Part shown: positions 35,100-44,562 of the stretch, one piece after another
Layout of the letters: each line of letters opens with the position of its first letter
Position numbering within the stretch: the stretch's first letter is position 1
Source: Saliterribacillus persicus
GTDB taxonomy: Bacteria; Bacillota; Bacilli; Bacillales; Amphibacillaceae
DNA: 64,000 nucleotides
Direction: 5' to 3'
NCBI RefSeq assembly: GCF_003337485.1
Contig: NZ_QPJJ01000004.1
Coordinates: 220,605 to 284,604 of the forward strand
The notes under the pieces: model-generated
The model's input: only the letters and a program-made list of their open reading frames with translations
Told to the model about the DNA's origin: nothing
Database searches by the model: none
Translations under genes and position numbers: made by a program

Positions 35100-35588
35100 A
35101 ATATTGTATCATTACATGCAAACTTTTTATATGTTTTTCCATTTTATTTTTATCGAACATTTCCGCACTGTGTATAACCATTAAGAAGTTTTTATTATTT
35201 TACATAAGTAAACAAGGTTTTATCAAGTTCACTTCCGCTTCATCACAAAAATTTCATGCGCTAACATTGCTAAGATAGTTTCTTTAAATTAAATTTTCCT
35301 TCTACTATATTTTCACGAAAAAGTTTGAGCAATATAATTAAAAGATTATATATTTTTCTCATTGCCATAAAACATCCGTCATTAATGGTATTTTATGGTT
35401 TTTTTGATATAATTATATGTATCATTTTTAAAAGAAGTTAGTTTGATGTAGTTATTGCATGGTTCAACTCATCAAAAATAGTTATAACAGTAATATTGTA
35501 TGTATTTAGTGTGTTAGTACTAGGTTATTAATGCATCTAGACAGTAAGTAATTTCTGTTAAGGGCCATTCAATAAAATAAGGGTATAG
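35100..35588. other. gene-free AT-rich region upstream of rpiA
   Basis: About 490 bp without an ORF. It should hold the promoter of the T-box transcript near 35110 (TGATACAAT on the minus strand) and of rpiA. The only marked structure is an orphan terminator, listed separately. Confidence 0.5.
35365..35407 (+). terminator. orphan plus-strand terminator
   Basis: CCATAAAA / TTTTATGG stem followed by seven or more Ts, with no recognisable plus-strand gene upstream. It may end a small RNA or be a remnant. Confidence 0.6.
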
Positions 35589-35624
35589 ATGTTGTTTTTG
35601 GAATTAATGACAGGAGTGAGCACA

Positions 35625-36326
35625 TTGGAGCAAACTTATTATGAAAAGAAAGAAGCTGGAGAAGCAGCGGTCGATTTAATTCACAATAAAATGGTTATAG
35701 GTTTAGGTACTGGATCAACCGTGTACCATACTATTAATAAACTAGGGGAAAAAATGAAAGATGAAAAATTAGATGTAACATGCGTGTCCACCTCTAGTAA
35801 TACTACGGAATTTGCTAAACAACTAGGAATAAAATTGGTAGCACTGAATGATGTTCAAGATATTGACCTTACAATTGACGGAGCAGATGAAATTGATGGT
35901 GATTTTAGAGCAATTAAGGGTGGTGGTGGAGCATTATTGTTTGAAAAGATTGTAGCAAGTAGCTCCCGAAAGGTAGCTATTATAGTCGACTCAACAAAGT
36001 ATGTAGATACAATAGGAGCGTATCCCTTACCTGTAGAGGTCCTTCCATTTGGATATAAATATGTTTTCGAAAGGATGGTGAGAGAAGGTTTTCAACCAAA
36101 TCTTAGAAAAATGGGGAACGATCCCTTCATTACAGATAGCGGGAATTTTATATTAGATATTAACGTAAGTAATATCATTGATAAAGTAGACACAATTAAT
36201 CTTGAAAAGTATATAAATAATATCCCAGGTGTTATTGAAAATGGTTTGTTTACTAATATTGTTGATGTTATCTATATTGGAAAAAAAGATGGTGTAGAGG
36301 TGAAAAATAGGGAGAAAGGAGATTGA
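35625..36326 (+). CDS. rpiA: ribose-5-phosphate isomerase A
   Basis: 233 residues from TTG at 35625, chosen for AGGAGTGAGC just upstream; an ATG at 35589 would add 12 residues. It interconverts ribose-5-P and ribulose-5-P in the pentose phosphate pathway. GLGTGSTVYH (phosphate loop), DLTIDGADEID with catalytic Asp, and the IKGGGGALLFEKI segment are all present, and KYVFERMVREGFQPNLRK is typical. Followed after one base by a small ORF. Confidence 0.96.
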   Translation: MEQTYYEKKEAGEAAVDLIHNKMVIGLGTGSTVYHTINKLGEKMKDEKLDVTCVSTSSNTTEFAKQLGIKLVALNDVQDIDLTIDGADEIDGDFRAIKGGGGALLFEKIVASSSRKVAIIVDSTKYVDTIGAYPLPVEVLPFGYKYVFERMVREGFQPNLRKMGNDPFITDSGNFILDINVSNIIDKVDTINLEKYINNIPGVIENGLFTNIVDVIYIGKKDGVEVKNREKGD

Positions 36327-36327
36327 T

Positions 36328-36540
36328 ATGGTATTTATTCAAAAATCATACGAAAAGGGGAACCATAAAGCTAAAATGAATAAATACAATTTTGTTGAAA
36401 GAAACATCAGTGAACAATTAAATTTTGCCGATGAACTAAATATAAATAATACTTCTATAGCATTGGGTTTTTGGAGTGTATTAAAAGGTGCTCCATGTCT
36501 TTTGGAACGAAGCCTCATAAAAGGAGTTATTTCATGCTAA
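36328..36540 (+). CDS. unknown 70-residue protein downstream of rpiA
   Basis: ATG at 36328 with AAAGGAGATTGAT, an excellent ribosome site, directly after the rpiA stop. The protein has a basic N terminus, a polar middle (NISEQLNFADELNINNTS) and a more hydrophobic C-terminal part with two Cys (GAPCLLERS.. ending ISC). It could be a small metabolic accessory, a peptide precursor or a truncated gene. No family recognised. Its stop overlaps the start of the next gene. Confidence 0.5.
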   Translation: MVFIQKSYEKGNHKAKMNKYNFVERNISEQLNFADELNINNTSIALGFWSVLKGAPCLLERSLIKGVISC

Positions 36541-36725
36541 ATAGGCGAATTATTGTGTTTGTCTTTCTTTTCTTTGCTTTCTTGTTCACTGATCTGATAT
36601 TTGGTGACGGTATACAGTTATTAAATGCTTTGGCATCTGCTGTTATATTTATAATTGCCGCTGAATTAGTAATGTATATTTTTAATGGTTCCAAAAGGCA
36701 AAAAGATAGCTATTATGAAGAATAA
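36534..36725 (+). CDS. small two-helix membrane protein, unknown
   Basis: 63 residues from ATG at 36534 after AAAAGGAGTTATTTC. Two hydrophobic segments (RIIVFVFLFFAFLFTDLIF and LLNALASAVIFIIAAELVMY) and a charged tail (SKRQKDSYYEE). It overlaps the preceding small ORF by 7 bases, suggesting coupling with rpiA. Function unknown. Confidence 0.55.
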   Translation: MLNRRIIVFVFLFFAFLFTDLIFGDGIQLLNALASAVIFIIAAELVMYIFNGSKRQKDSYYEE

Positions 36726-36829
36726 ATTCTTAATTCATTCGTTTCCGAATAGCAATTGTAAACTTTTGGAACAAGAATCACTCAGAGGCATAAAAAAGAA
36801 TGAAAAAGACGATTGAAAATGATCGTGCA

Positions 36830-37351
36830 TTAAAGTTTAATCCAGAACCTTTTAAGGAGATTGTTTTCTTCGTCAATAAAATCCGTATCCCTTATACCAC
36901 CATTATTTAATATAACTTTTATGGATGGGTTATTAGACGAATTACACACAAGAAGAACTTTTTTCAACCCCAGTTCTCTTGCTTTTTCAAAGGCTAATAA
37001 AAGCATTGTAGTAGCATACCCTTTTCTTCTTTTTGAAGGTCGAATGCCATATCCAATATGCCCACCCTGATTAAAAAGTTTATGTGATAAGCGATGACGA
37101 AGATTTATTACACCAATCACTTCATTATTATCCACTAACCAGTATGTCGAGTTTTCTGGCACCCAATCCACTTGTGGTTCTATGCCTTTTTCACAATTTG
37201 ATAAGTAGTTCATCATAGAATGAAAGTTCTCTGGATTCTTTTTTATTACGAACGGGACCATTTCCTCCCCGGATTTTACCCACTCTTCATAAAAATCAAA
37301 GTATTGCTCTTTTAATTCTATGGTAGGTTGTGATAAAAACATAGCTGACAA
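36830..37351 (-). CDS. GNAT-family acetyltransferase
   Basis: 173 residues. The acetyl-CoA loop RPSKRRKGYATTMLLLAFEK (RRKGYA, about residues 108-113) and VLLVCNSSNNPSIKVILNNG are typical of a GNAT close to the YjcK/RimJ-like group; substrate unknown. The start is ambiguous: TTG at 37351 (GGAG four bases upstream) or ATG at 37342. Confidence 0.85.
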   Translation of the reverse strand: MSAMFLSQPTIELKEQYFDFYEEWVKSGEEMVPFVIKKNPENFHSMMNYLSNCEKGIEPQVDWVPENSTYWLVDNNEVIGVINLRHRLSHKLFNQGGHIGYGIRPSKRRKGYATTMLLLAFEKARELGLKKVLLVCNSSNNPSIKVILNNGGIRDTDFIDEENNLLKRFWIKL

Positions 37352-37435
37352 ATCACTCCTTGCCTTTTATTTACGAGGACCCGTTTTCAATATCTGTTTA
37401 AGCTATAAAAGATTAACGGAGGACGTCCCTGCTTA

Positions 37436-37888
37436 TTATTTATATACTAACTTAAACCTTTCACACACAACTGGTATATTATTATGGAACTCCTTATTAA
37501 CCTCTTTTAGTTCTCTTTTGAAAAAATCTTCGTGGACGTCACGCCAATATTTTAATGATCGGTCCCCCTCCCCCTCTAAATAAGCATGTTCTTCACTAAC
37601 TTCATTAAAAGGTATAATTTCAACAGAGGTCGTCTCTACAATTGCTACTGCTTTTCCATCACCATCAAGGATAATATTGTGAAGACCAACATACGGCAAT
37701 GGGTCATCTTCTTGATAGGAAGAATAATTGGCTGCCGTTGCAGTTTTTATCCCCGCAAGCACTAATTCCGCAAGTTCATCTGCCATTTCCTTCGAATCAC
37801 CAAACGCCCATGCATCGTAACTTTTAGAAGAATGATGATTAATCTTTTGAAAATCCTCCCACATTTGTATGATAGAATCTTTACTCAT
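37436..37888 (-). CDS. ASCH-domain protein
   Basis: 150 residues. The ASCH fold appears as WAFGDSKEMADELAELVLAG then KTATAANYSS, with the GxKxxT motif (IKTAT, about residues 46-50), and HAYLEGEGDRSLKYWRDVHE, a segment conserved in this group. ASCH proteins resemble PUA domains and are thought to bind RNA or modified nucleosides. Convergent/adjacent small genes give no functional hint. Confidence 0.85.
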   Translation of the reverse strand: MSKDSIIQMWEDFQKINHHSSKSYDAWAFGDSKEMADELAELVLAGIKTATAANYSSYQEDDPLPYVGLHNIILDGDGKAVAIVETTSVEIIPFNEVSEEHAYLEGEGDRSLKYWRDVHEDFFKRELKEVNKEFHNNIPVVCERFKLVYK

Positions 37889-37982
37889 TTATACCAACCT
37901 ACTTTCTATCGATATTTTTAATTGATTGGTGCTTTAATTATCGTTGTTGTTAATTTCGCGACAATTTCTGTTGGTGTCGTAA

Positions 37983-38354
37983 TTATTTTCGCCAAAACGT
38001 AGAGCAATTAGCTTTATCCTTAATATTAAATTCAATCATTTTTTCAAGTAATGCGTAATCAATAGGACTCTTCCAAGGCATTCTAATTATTTCCTTTGTA
38101 TAATCATATCCAGCTTTCACAATCTCATCTTCTACATGCGTAATGGTCACACTTTCAGGGGCAACAGCTAAATGCTTTTTAGACACACTAAAGCCAATAA
38201 TAAACGTACCATGATCCGTAAACATTGGTTGATTCCATTTTATTTCTATTTCTAACTTCGGATATTTATTATGTATCCAATCAAATACTTCTTCTACTCT
38301 TTCTCGATGTGAAAGGTTATCAATACCTTCTAAAAACTTTGATAAATCGCTCAT
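37983..38354 (-). CDS. fra: frataxin-like iron chaperone (DUF1801, YdhG/Fra)
   Basis: 123 residues, the same size as B. subtilis YdhG (Fra), which delivers iron to Fe-S cluster and haem assembly. EIKWNQPMFTDHGTFIIGFS (about residues 37-56) and KKHLAVAPESV are DUF1801 marks. ATG start after GGAGGAGG. Some DUF1801 proteins have unrelated roles, so the iron function is by homology. Confidence 0.75.
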   Translation of the reverse strand: MSDLSKFLEGIDNLSHRERVEEVFDWIHNKYPKLEIEIKWNQPMFTDHGTFIIGFSVSKKHLAVAPESVTITHVEDEIVKAGYDYTKEIIRMPWKSPIDYALLEKMIEFNIKDKANCSTFWRK

Positions 38355-38727
38355 ATGAAACCTCCTCCAATAATTATAATTATTAAGCTGAAATTTTCCG
38401 AGTGATCAAAACCACACTATAATTCTCCTTACAAGCTATCACTATGGATCAAGTTAATCTGGATAAAAAAAGTATTTATCCTAAGTGAAAAAAGAATTAC
38501 TTTAATACTTCCATCCCTTTATTTAGATTGGAGTTTGAAACACAAATAAATTATTACGGTTATATTAAGTATTGCAGGCACGATAAAAAAATACAAGATA
38601 GATATAACTCCAATTATTGTTGCGAAAATTAACAAAATAAGTGATTGTTTTTTATTTCTGTTACCTTAAATGGATTAATAATTGTTATTGTCAAACTCTA
38701 TTATACCTTATGGTTTATCGCGCACAT
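38355..38727. other. gene-free stretch between fra and the ahp terminator
   Basis: About 370 bp of AT-rich sequence with no convincing ORF or RNA. The part nearest 38355 must hold the fra promoter. Confidence 0.5.
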
Positions 38728-38770
38728 AAAAAAGCCGCTACCTTATCCTCTGATAAAGTAGCGACTTTAT
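38728..38770 (-). terminator. terminator of ahpC-ahpF operon
   Basis: AAAGTCGCTACTTTATC pairs with GATAAGGTAGCGGCTTT on the minus strand with a 4-nt loop, followed by a T-run. Confidence 0.85.
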
Positions 38771-38798
38771 TTGTTATTATATGAGTAACAAAATGTTT

Positions 38799-40337
38799 TT
38801 AGTTGCGAATTAGATAATCGAATGCACCAAGAGCAGCTGTCGCTCCGGATCCCATTGAGATAATAATTTGGTTATAGGCACTATCAATACAGTCTCCTGC
38901 AGCAAATAAACCAGGGACAGAGGTAGCACCACTCTTATCCACGATGATTTCGCCCATTCGATTGCGATCAAGTGTCCCATCTAACCATTCGGTATTTGGC
39001 ACAAGTCCGATTTGGACAAATACTCCTTCTAATTCAACATTATGTTCTTCGCCTGTTTCACGATCCGTATAAATAACCCCTGTAACACCATCTGTTCCCG
39101 TTATTTCTTTTGTGGCAACATTTTTAAGAACCGTTACATTTGGTAAGCTATTTAGACGATTTTGAAGGACTTGGTCAGCTTTAAGTTCTGGTAAAAACTC
39201 AAGAACGGTAACATGCTTGGTGATTCCTGCAAGATCAATTGCAGCCTCGATACCGGAGTTACCGCCTCCAATAACTGCAACATTTTTACCTTCATATAAT
39301 GGTCCATCACAGTGAGGACAATATGCTACACCTTTGTTTTTAAGTTCTTGTTCACCAGGAACATTAACATTTCGCCAACGAGCACCAGTAGAAATAATGA
39401 CTGTTTTACTCTTTAGAACAGCACCATTTTCTAGTTCAAGTTCAAACATATCTTTCTTTTCTAAACGCTTCGCACGCTGTAAGTCCATTACGTCAATCTT
39501 ATAATCTTTTACATGCTCTTCAAGAGCCTGTGCAAGTTTAGGTCCTTCTGTAGCTTTTACACTAACAAAGTTTTCAATGCTCAATGTATCAAGAACCTGA
39601 CCACCAAAACGTTCCGCCACAATTCCTGTGCGGATACCTTTACGCGCTGCATAAATGGCTGCACTTGCACCAGCTGGTCCACCACCAACGACAAGAACAT
39701 CATAAGGGTCTTTATCTGTGAAATCTTCAGCACTTGGACCCTCACCCAATTTAGCAAGGATTTCTTGGATAGAAATACGTCCACCATTCCAAAACTCACC
39801 ATTTAGGTAAACAGCTGGAACAGCTCGGACATTTCTATTTTCTGCCTCTTCTTTATTTACAGCACCATCAATCATCACATGTGTAATATTAGGGTTTAAC
39901 ACACTTAAGATGTTCAGTGCTTGCACTACATCAGGACAGTTATGACAGCTTAAGCTGACAAACGTCTCAAAGTGATATTCCCCACTGATATTCTTCGCTT
40001 GATCTATAACACTTTGATCAACCTTTGGAGCTCTTCCGCTTACTTGTAAAAGTGCTAATACTAGTGATGTGAATTCATGACCTAAAGGAATACCAGCAAA
40101 AACTATTCCTGTATCTTCTCCAACTCGATTTACACTAAAGCTAGGAGTACGTTCTAATTTAGTTTCCTCAACTGAAATTTTTGATGACATAGAGGCAATT
40201 TCATTAACAAGGTCTAAAATGTCTTCTGACACCTTGTCAGACCCTGCACTAACCTTTAGAACAATATCATTTTCTAATAGTTCTAAGTATTGGTTTAGCT
40301 GTGCTTTTATATCTTTTTCAAGCATTCCCGTTTCCAC
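38799..40337 (-). CDS. ahpF: alkyl hydroperoxide reductase subunit F
   Basis: 512 residues. The N-terminal glutaredoxin-like double domain has SCHNCPDVV (CxxC, about residues 129-132). A FAD-binding VGGGPAGASAAIYAARKG and NAD(P)H domain follow, with a second redox pair CPHCDGP (about 338-341) and GLFAAGDCID at the end. It passes electrons from NADH to AhpC. It lies 3 bases after ahpC. Confidence 0.97.
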   Translation of the reverse strand: METGMLEKDIKAQLNQYLELLENDIVLKVSAGSDKVSEDILDLVNEIASMSSKISVEETKLERTPSFSVNRVGEDTGIVFAGIPLGHEFTSLVLALLQVSGRAPKVDQSVIDQAKNISGEYHFETFVSLSCHNCPDVVQALNILSVLNPNITHVMIDGAVNKEEAENRNVRAVPAVYLNGEFWNGGRISIQEILAKLGEGPSAEDFTDKDPYDVLVVGGGPAGASAAIYAARKGIRTGIVAERFGGQVLDTLSIENFVSVKATEGPKLAQALEEHVKDYKIDVMDLQRAKRLEKKDMFELELENGAVLKSKTVIISTGARWRNVNVPGEQELKNKGVAYCPHCDGPLYEGKNVAVIGGGNSGIEAAIDLAGITKHVTVLEFLPELKADQVLQNRLNSLPNVTVLKNVATKEITGTDGVTGVIYTDRETGEEHNVELEGVFVQIGLVPNTEWLDGTLDRNRMGEIIVDKSGATSVPGLFAAGDCIDSAYNQIIISMGSGATAALGAFDYLIRN

Positions 40338-40340
40338 TCC

Positions 40341-40904
40341 TTAGATTTTACCTACAAGATCAATATTTGGCTTAAGTGTTTCGCTTCCTTCTTTCCATTT
40401 AGCTGGACAAACTTCTCCAGGGTTGTTATACACGTATTGCGCTGCTTTAATCTTGTCGATAAGTCCACTTGCGTCACGACCGATACCCTCTGCATGAACT
40501 TCCGCAACTTGGATAACGCCATTTGGATCAATAATAAATGTTCCGCGATCAGCTAGCCCTTCTTCCTCACGTAACACTTCAAAGTTAGTAGGTAGAGTTA
40601 AAGAAGGATCACCAATCATTGTATACGTTACTTTTCCAATTGCTTCTGACGATTCGTGCCAAGCTTTGTGAGTGAAGTGAGTATCTGTTGAGCAAGAATA
40701 TACTTCAGCTCCTAGTTCTTTTAAATTAGCATATTCATTTTCAAGATCCTCAAGCTCTGTTGGGCAAACGAATGTAAAGTCTGCTGGATAAAAACAAAGA
40801 ACTGTCCATTGACCTTGAAAATTTTCTTCTGTCACCTCTATAAAATCTCCATTATTATAAGCCTGTGCTGTGAAAGGTTTCACTTTTGTACCGATTACTG
40901 ACAT
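40341..40904 (-). CDS. ahpC: alkyl hydroperoxide reductase subunit C (peroxiredoxin)
   Basis: 187 residues, a typical 2-Cys peroxiredoxin: peroxidatic Cys in [14 protein letters not shown] (about residue 47) and resolving Cys in [10 protein letters not shown] (about residue 166). It reduces H2O2 and organic hydroperoxides, recycled by AhpF. A PerR-box-like palindrome lies 62 bp upstream. Confidence 0.97.
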   Translation of the reverse strand: MSVIGTKVKPFTAQAYNNGDFIEVTEENFQGQWTVLCFYPADFTFVCPTELEDLENEYANLKELGAEVYSCSTDTHFTHKAWHESSEAIGKVTYTMIGDPSLTLPTNFEVLREEEGLADRGTFIIDPNGVIQVAEVHAEGIGRDASGLIDKIKAAQYVYNNPGEVCPAKWKEGSETLKPNIDLVGKI

Positions 40905-40965
40905 AATTTTATTCCTCCTAAATTATATTTTACTATTATTATTTTCATTGAAAAACATTCGCAGA

Positions 40966-40980
40966 AAATAATAATTATAA
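40966..40980. promoter_or_regulatory. candidate PerR box upstream of ahpC
   Basis: Minus-strand TTATAATTATTATTT matches 13 of 15 positions of the PerR/Fur-type TTATAATNATTATAA palindrome. The surroundings are very AT-rich, so chance similarity is possible, but ahpCF is a classical PerR target. Confidence 0.5.
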
Positions 40981-41647
40981 TTATATACATGTGTTATTAT
41001 GCTAAAGTAATAATTTTTTGTCAAGAAAAGCAATCTATTCTTAAACGAAATGGATTCTACAATAAGCATATAATAATTTTAATTCATATATATTATCTTC
41101 AAAAGGGTTGAAAATAATGCATGCATTTTATCATTTGGAGCCTATTTATGAAAATGATGGTTTAAAAAGTTATGAAAATTGCTTATCTACGGAGATATAA
41201 AATTAATCTTTTATTTTCACTAAATCTCCTTCATCTTTGGAAAAATTATTCTTCACCCTTTTTTAAAAAATAGGATGCGCAATTAGTATTTTTCCCCAAA
41301 ACATTCTATTTAAACTTGAAAAATCCCTCAAAAAAAGAAAGAGAGGATTAAGATTATAGTAATATGTAGAAGTGTGAATTCAAGCGAAACAAAAAGGGAA
41401 GAAGGAGAAATTATTCTTTTCCCTTCTTCCCTACTATCTAAAAGGATTATATTAAAGTGGTTTTTTAGTCTACAAATGTTTTTTAATAGCAGTAGAAGAG
41501 ACGTATGTTCTTTTGCTTTAATTACACAAATATCATAATTGATCTGTATTGAAATAGACAGAATACTAACAGACTTAGAATTTATCACGAGCGGTCTAAA
41601 ACTTAAAAGCAAGTGGTTAGTATTGGAAAAAAGGCATTCTATATTGT
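40981..41647. other. gene-free region between ahpC and ktrB
   Basis: About 660 bp. It contains a 27-codon plus-strand frame at about 41117-41200 with a weak ribosome site, a hairpin, and no convincing gene. The ahpC promoter should lie at the left end. Confidence 0.45.
41389..41429 (-). terminator. terminator downstream of ktrB
   Basis: GGAAGAAGGG / CCTTCTTCC stem; the minus strand continues CTTTTTG. It lies 220 bp past the ktrB stop. Confidence 0.6.
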
Positions 41648-42970
41648 TTAGCCAGTTAATATTTCTTCCTGTGGGTATTTAATTTTCTTATCTTTAGAAC
41701 TTGCCAATGAAAAGGCTAATGTTAAAGGTCCTAATTTCCCAATAAACATGATGAGAGTAATGATTATTTTACCTATTATAGACAGTTCTGCTGTTAAACC
41801 CATAGAAAGCCCAACGGTTCCAAATGCAGAGATTACCTCAAACAAAACATTTAAAAAAGGCGCTTTTTCAGTAATGCTTAATATGAAGATAGCGGTAAAA
41901 ATAAAGAACATTCCCATAGATGCGATAGCTAATGAACGTAATATATATGTTTGACTAATGGTTCTCTCTGCAATTGTTATTTCTCTTTTACCTTTTAAAA
42001 AAGTAAGAACCGCTAATACAATAATGATAAATGTAGTTAGCTTTATACCACCGCCTGTGGATCCACTGCCAGCACCAATAAACATTAATATAAGCATAAA
42101 AAAGAGGGTAGGCTCTTCTAAACTACCAATATCTAATGTGTTAAAACCTGCTGTTCTCGGAGTCACAGCTTGAAAATAGGAAGCCCACAACTTATCGGAC
42201 AAGGTTGACAGACTTCCTAACGTGTTATAATTATTGTATTCTAAAACAAAAATTATAAACATAGCTGTAATATTTATTGCAAATGTTGCTACAATCATTA
42301 ATTTTGAATGAAGAGATAATTTCCTGAATTTTTTCTTATGCCATAAATCTGAAAGAACAGTAAAACCAATTCCTCCTATAATAAAAAGTCCTGAAATAAT
42401 AATGTTGGTTATAGGATCTCCTACGTACCCCATTAGACTATCTGACCACAAAGAAAAACCTGCATTATTAAATGCGGAAATAGCATGAAAGAAGCTGTAA
42501 TATAAGCCTTTTATCCAACCTAGATCAGGTATCCATTTTATCGATAAAAATAACATTGCAATTAATTCTACTGTAAGTGAAAAGAAGAATAAATTTCTTA
42601 CTAACTTAATTATCCCACCAATTGAAGTTTGATTTAAGGCCTGTTTGATTACTAGCCTTTCTTTGATTCCTATTCTTCTACCCAACATAATATAAATCAT
42701 TACTGCAAAAGACATAATTCCCAAACCACCAAGTTGGATCAATATCGCAATAACCACTTCTCCAAATACAGTAAATGCTACCGGTGTGTCTACAACTATT
42801 AACCCTGTTACAGTCATAGCCGAAGTAGCTGTAAAAAAAGAATCTACCCAAGTGATAGAGTTTGTTGTGGCTATAGGAAGTCTTAATAAAATGGTTCCTG
42901 AAATAATGCAAAGAGTAAAGATTAAAATAAGTAATTGAGAAGGGTTTAGATTGACATATTGTTTTTTCAT
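41648..42970 (-). CDS. ktrB: K+ uptake channel subunit KtrB
   Basis: 440 residues, TrkH/KtrB superfamily, with four membrane-pore-membrane repeats. The selectivity-filter glycines are in SAMTVTGLIV, FNNAGFSLW, TAGFNTLD and FGTVGLSMG. It conducts K+ (Na+-dependent) when gated by KtrA. Its ATG overlaps the ktrA stop (TGATG). The riboswitch upstream of ktrA controls both. Confidence 0.94.
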   Translation of the reverse strand: MKKQYVNLNPSQLLILIFTLCIISGTILLRLPIATTNSITWVDSFFTATSAMTVTGLIVVDTPVAFTVFGEVVIAILIQLGGLGIMSFAVMIYIMLGRRIGIKERLVIKQALNQTSIGGIIKLVRNLFFFSLTVELIAMLFLSIKWIPDLGWIKGLYYSFFHAISAFNNAGFSLWSDSLMGYVGDPITNIIISGLFIIGGIGFTVLSDLWHKKKFRKLSLHSKLMIVATFAINITAMFIIFVLEYNNYNTLGSLSTLSDKLWASYFQAVTPRTAGFNTLDIGSLEEPTLFFMLILMFIGAGSGSTGGGIKLTTFIIIVLAVLTFLKGKREITIAERTISQTYILRSLAIASMGMFFIFTAIFILSITEKAPFLNVLFEVISAFGTVGLSMGLTAELSIIGKIIITLIMFIGKLGPLTLAFSLASSKDKKIKYPQEEILTG

Positions 42971-43629
42971 CAGTCTCCTCCACGCTTTTCAAAACGTTCG
43001 ATATCCTTATTTCGACCAATGATAATTAGGACATCGTTCTTATTAATAATTTGGTGAGCTGGGGGTGAGACAATGGTTTCCTCATTTCTTTGAATAGCAA
43101 TTATATTACAGCCATACTTATCGCGAATATCTAGGTCTGTTAAAGTTTTATTATGAAGTTTGTCAAAAGCCAGAATTTCTACAATACTATGGTTTTTCGA
43201 GAGCTCAATAAAATCAACCATATTGTCATTGGTGACATGTTGTGCGATACGTTTTGCCATTTCTCTCTCTGGATGCATGACTCGATCTACACCTATCTTA
43301 GTAAGGACTTTATGATGATAAGAATTTTGAGCTTTAGCCCAAACTTTAGGCACGCCAATTTCTTTTAAAAGTAAAGAGGTCAATATACTAGCTTCTATAT
43401 TTTCACCAAATGAAACAAACGCATGATCAACATTTTTTACTCCTATTTCTTTTAATGAATTTTCGTCAATGCCATTAGCTTGAACAGCATGTGTTGCAAG
43501 CTTACTATACTCACTAACTTTCGTAGGATCAATATCTACGGCGAGAACTTCCACATTCATATCTGAAAAGGATTCTACTAAACTTCCACCAAATTGCCCC
43601 AAACCAAAAATTGCATAGTGTTTCTTCAT
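42970..43629 (-). CDS. ktrA: K+ uptake regulatory subunit KtrA
   Basis: 219 residues from ATG at 43629 (GAAGGATAG upstream). RCK_N Rossmann domain with YAIFGLGQFGGSL (about residues 4-16) binding ATP/ADP or NAD(H), then an RCK_C domain (about 140-219), a known c-di-AMP site in KtrA proteins. The longer frame to 43701 runs through the riboswitch terminator and is not coding. Confidence 0.94.
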   Translation of the reverse strand: MKKHYAIFGLGQFGGSLVESFSDMNVEVLAVDIDPTKVSEYSKLATHAVQANGIDENSLKEIGVKNVDHAFVSFGENIEASILTSLLLKEIGVPKVWAKAQNSYHHKVLTKIGVDRVMHPEREMAKRIAQHVTNDNMVDFIELSKNHSIVEILAFDKLHNKTLTDLDIRDKYGCNIIAIQRNEETIVSPPAHQIINKNDVLIIIGRNKDIERFEKRGGD

Positions 43630-43659
43630 ATCTATCCTTCTTCCATTAAAATTTAGCAC

Positions 43660-43686
43660 AAAAAAAACCATCCCAAAAAGAATGGT
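43660..43686 (-). terminator. expression-platform terminator of the c-di-AMP riboswitch
   Basis: ACCAT / ATGGT hairpin followed by eight Ts on the minus strand, 31 bp before the ktrA start. Confidence 0.8.
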
Positions 43687-43699
43687 CAATGTTAACATC

Positions 43700-43850
43700 A
43701 ACCCTTCTCTCTTATGATGCTGACGAGGTTAGCTGTCGGATTAGGAACTAAGAGTATCCCTTCTTAACCTAACTGGTTAAGATTCACCCCAAGATAAATA
43801 ATGTTTATCGAAAGTGGTTCCCCCGCTCATTTATATGATTAAGCTTAAAA
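43700..43850 (-). promoter_or_regulatory. c-di-AMP riboswitch (ydaO/yuaA type)
   Basis: On the minus strand the conserved blocks appear in order: AGCTTAATCATATAAATGAG, GCGGGGGAACC, TTGGGGTGAATCTTAACC, AAGGGATACTC, and CCGACAGCTAACCTCGTCAG. These match the ydaO class, which shuts off K+ uptake and wall genes when c-di-AMP is high. A terminator follows directly, so it is a transcriptional OFF switch. Confidence 0.93.
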
Positions 43851-44520
43851 GGTTTTATGAAATTGATAAAATAAACAATACTCTTTCTTATAATGATAGT
43901 CAATAAAAATTTTGTAAATTTTTTATTATATTACTAAGCTTGTTATTTACATATTTTTGAGTAAAACTATAGGGTTATTTATTAACACTTTTTTAATCTG
44001 CTTTATTCCTTTTTATCACAATTATAAATTTTTGATGGTTGAACTCATATAGAATTTCAATATACATAAGGACTCTTTGGGCTTCTGTCTGAAATTTTAA
44101 TATATCAATAGTTTTGCATTAAAACCCTCTTAGGATTTTATACGGTTTTCTTAGAGATTTTCTCTCAATCATCCTTCTTTCTGCTATTTATTAAAAGTAT
44201 CAATTCATTAAGAAAAACTTTATTTTCACATAACAAGTGAGTGTAGCTTTAAAATACTTGAGACCTCTATATACTACGATAAATTAAAAAATTTCATTCT
44301 GAAAAAGATTAATCATTTTCTACTTGGATTGCTCCCATATCGCACATGATTGAGAAAGTTATACTAAAATTCTCCATTATCAAATACTTAGAGATGGTGA
44401 AGAAACTTAACTCTAATGAACCAATCTTTCTTTATTTAAAGCTTCAAAAACATTTTTTCGCATAAAGCTCTTTTAATAATCAGAATAGATATTGACATAT
44501 AAATAATTTCATACTAAAAT
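43851..44520. other. gene-free region between ktrA leader and tetR
   Basis: About 670 bp of very AT-rich DNA with no ORF above background, no strong hairpin and no recognisable RNA. It must contain the ktr promoter at its left end. Confidence 0.5.
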
Positions 44521-44541
44521 CAAACTAGACAGTACAGTTTG
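44521..44541. promoter_or_regulatory. candidate TetR operator, tetR promoter copy
   Basis: CAAACT..AGTTTG inverted repeat (9-bp centre) containing GTACAGTTTG, sharing AAACT and GTACAGTTT with the operator in front of the ABC operon. Confidence 0.6.
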
Positions 44542-44562
44542 TTTTAAGGGGTTATAAATTAT

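Noticed and set aside
41117..41200. 27-codon frame MHAFYHLEPIYEN..
   Set aside because: Ribosome site is weak and there is no supporting context; kept only as a note on the gene-free region.
41328..41612. 94-codon minus-strand frame
   Set aside because: It runs through a terminator hairpin, has no ribosome site, and its composition looks like translated AT-rich non-coding DNA.
43630..43701. N-terminal extension of ktrA
   Set aside because: The extra codons lie in the riboswitch terminator; family members start at MKKHYAIFGLGQ-like sequence.
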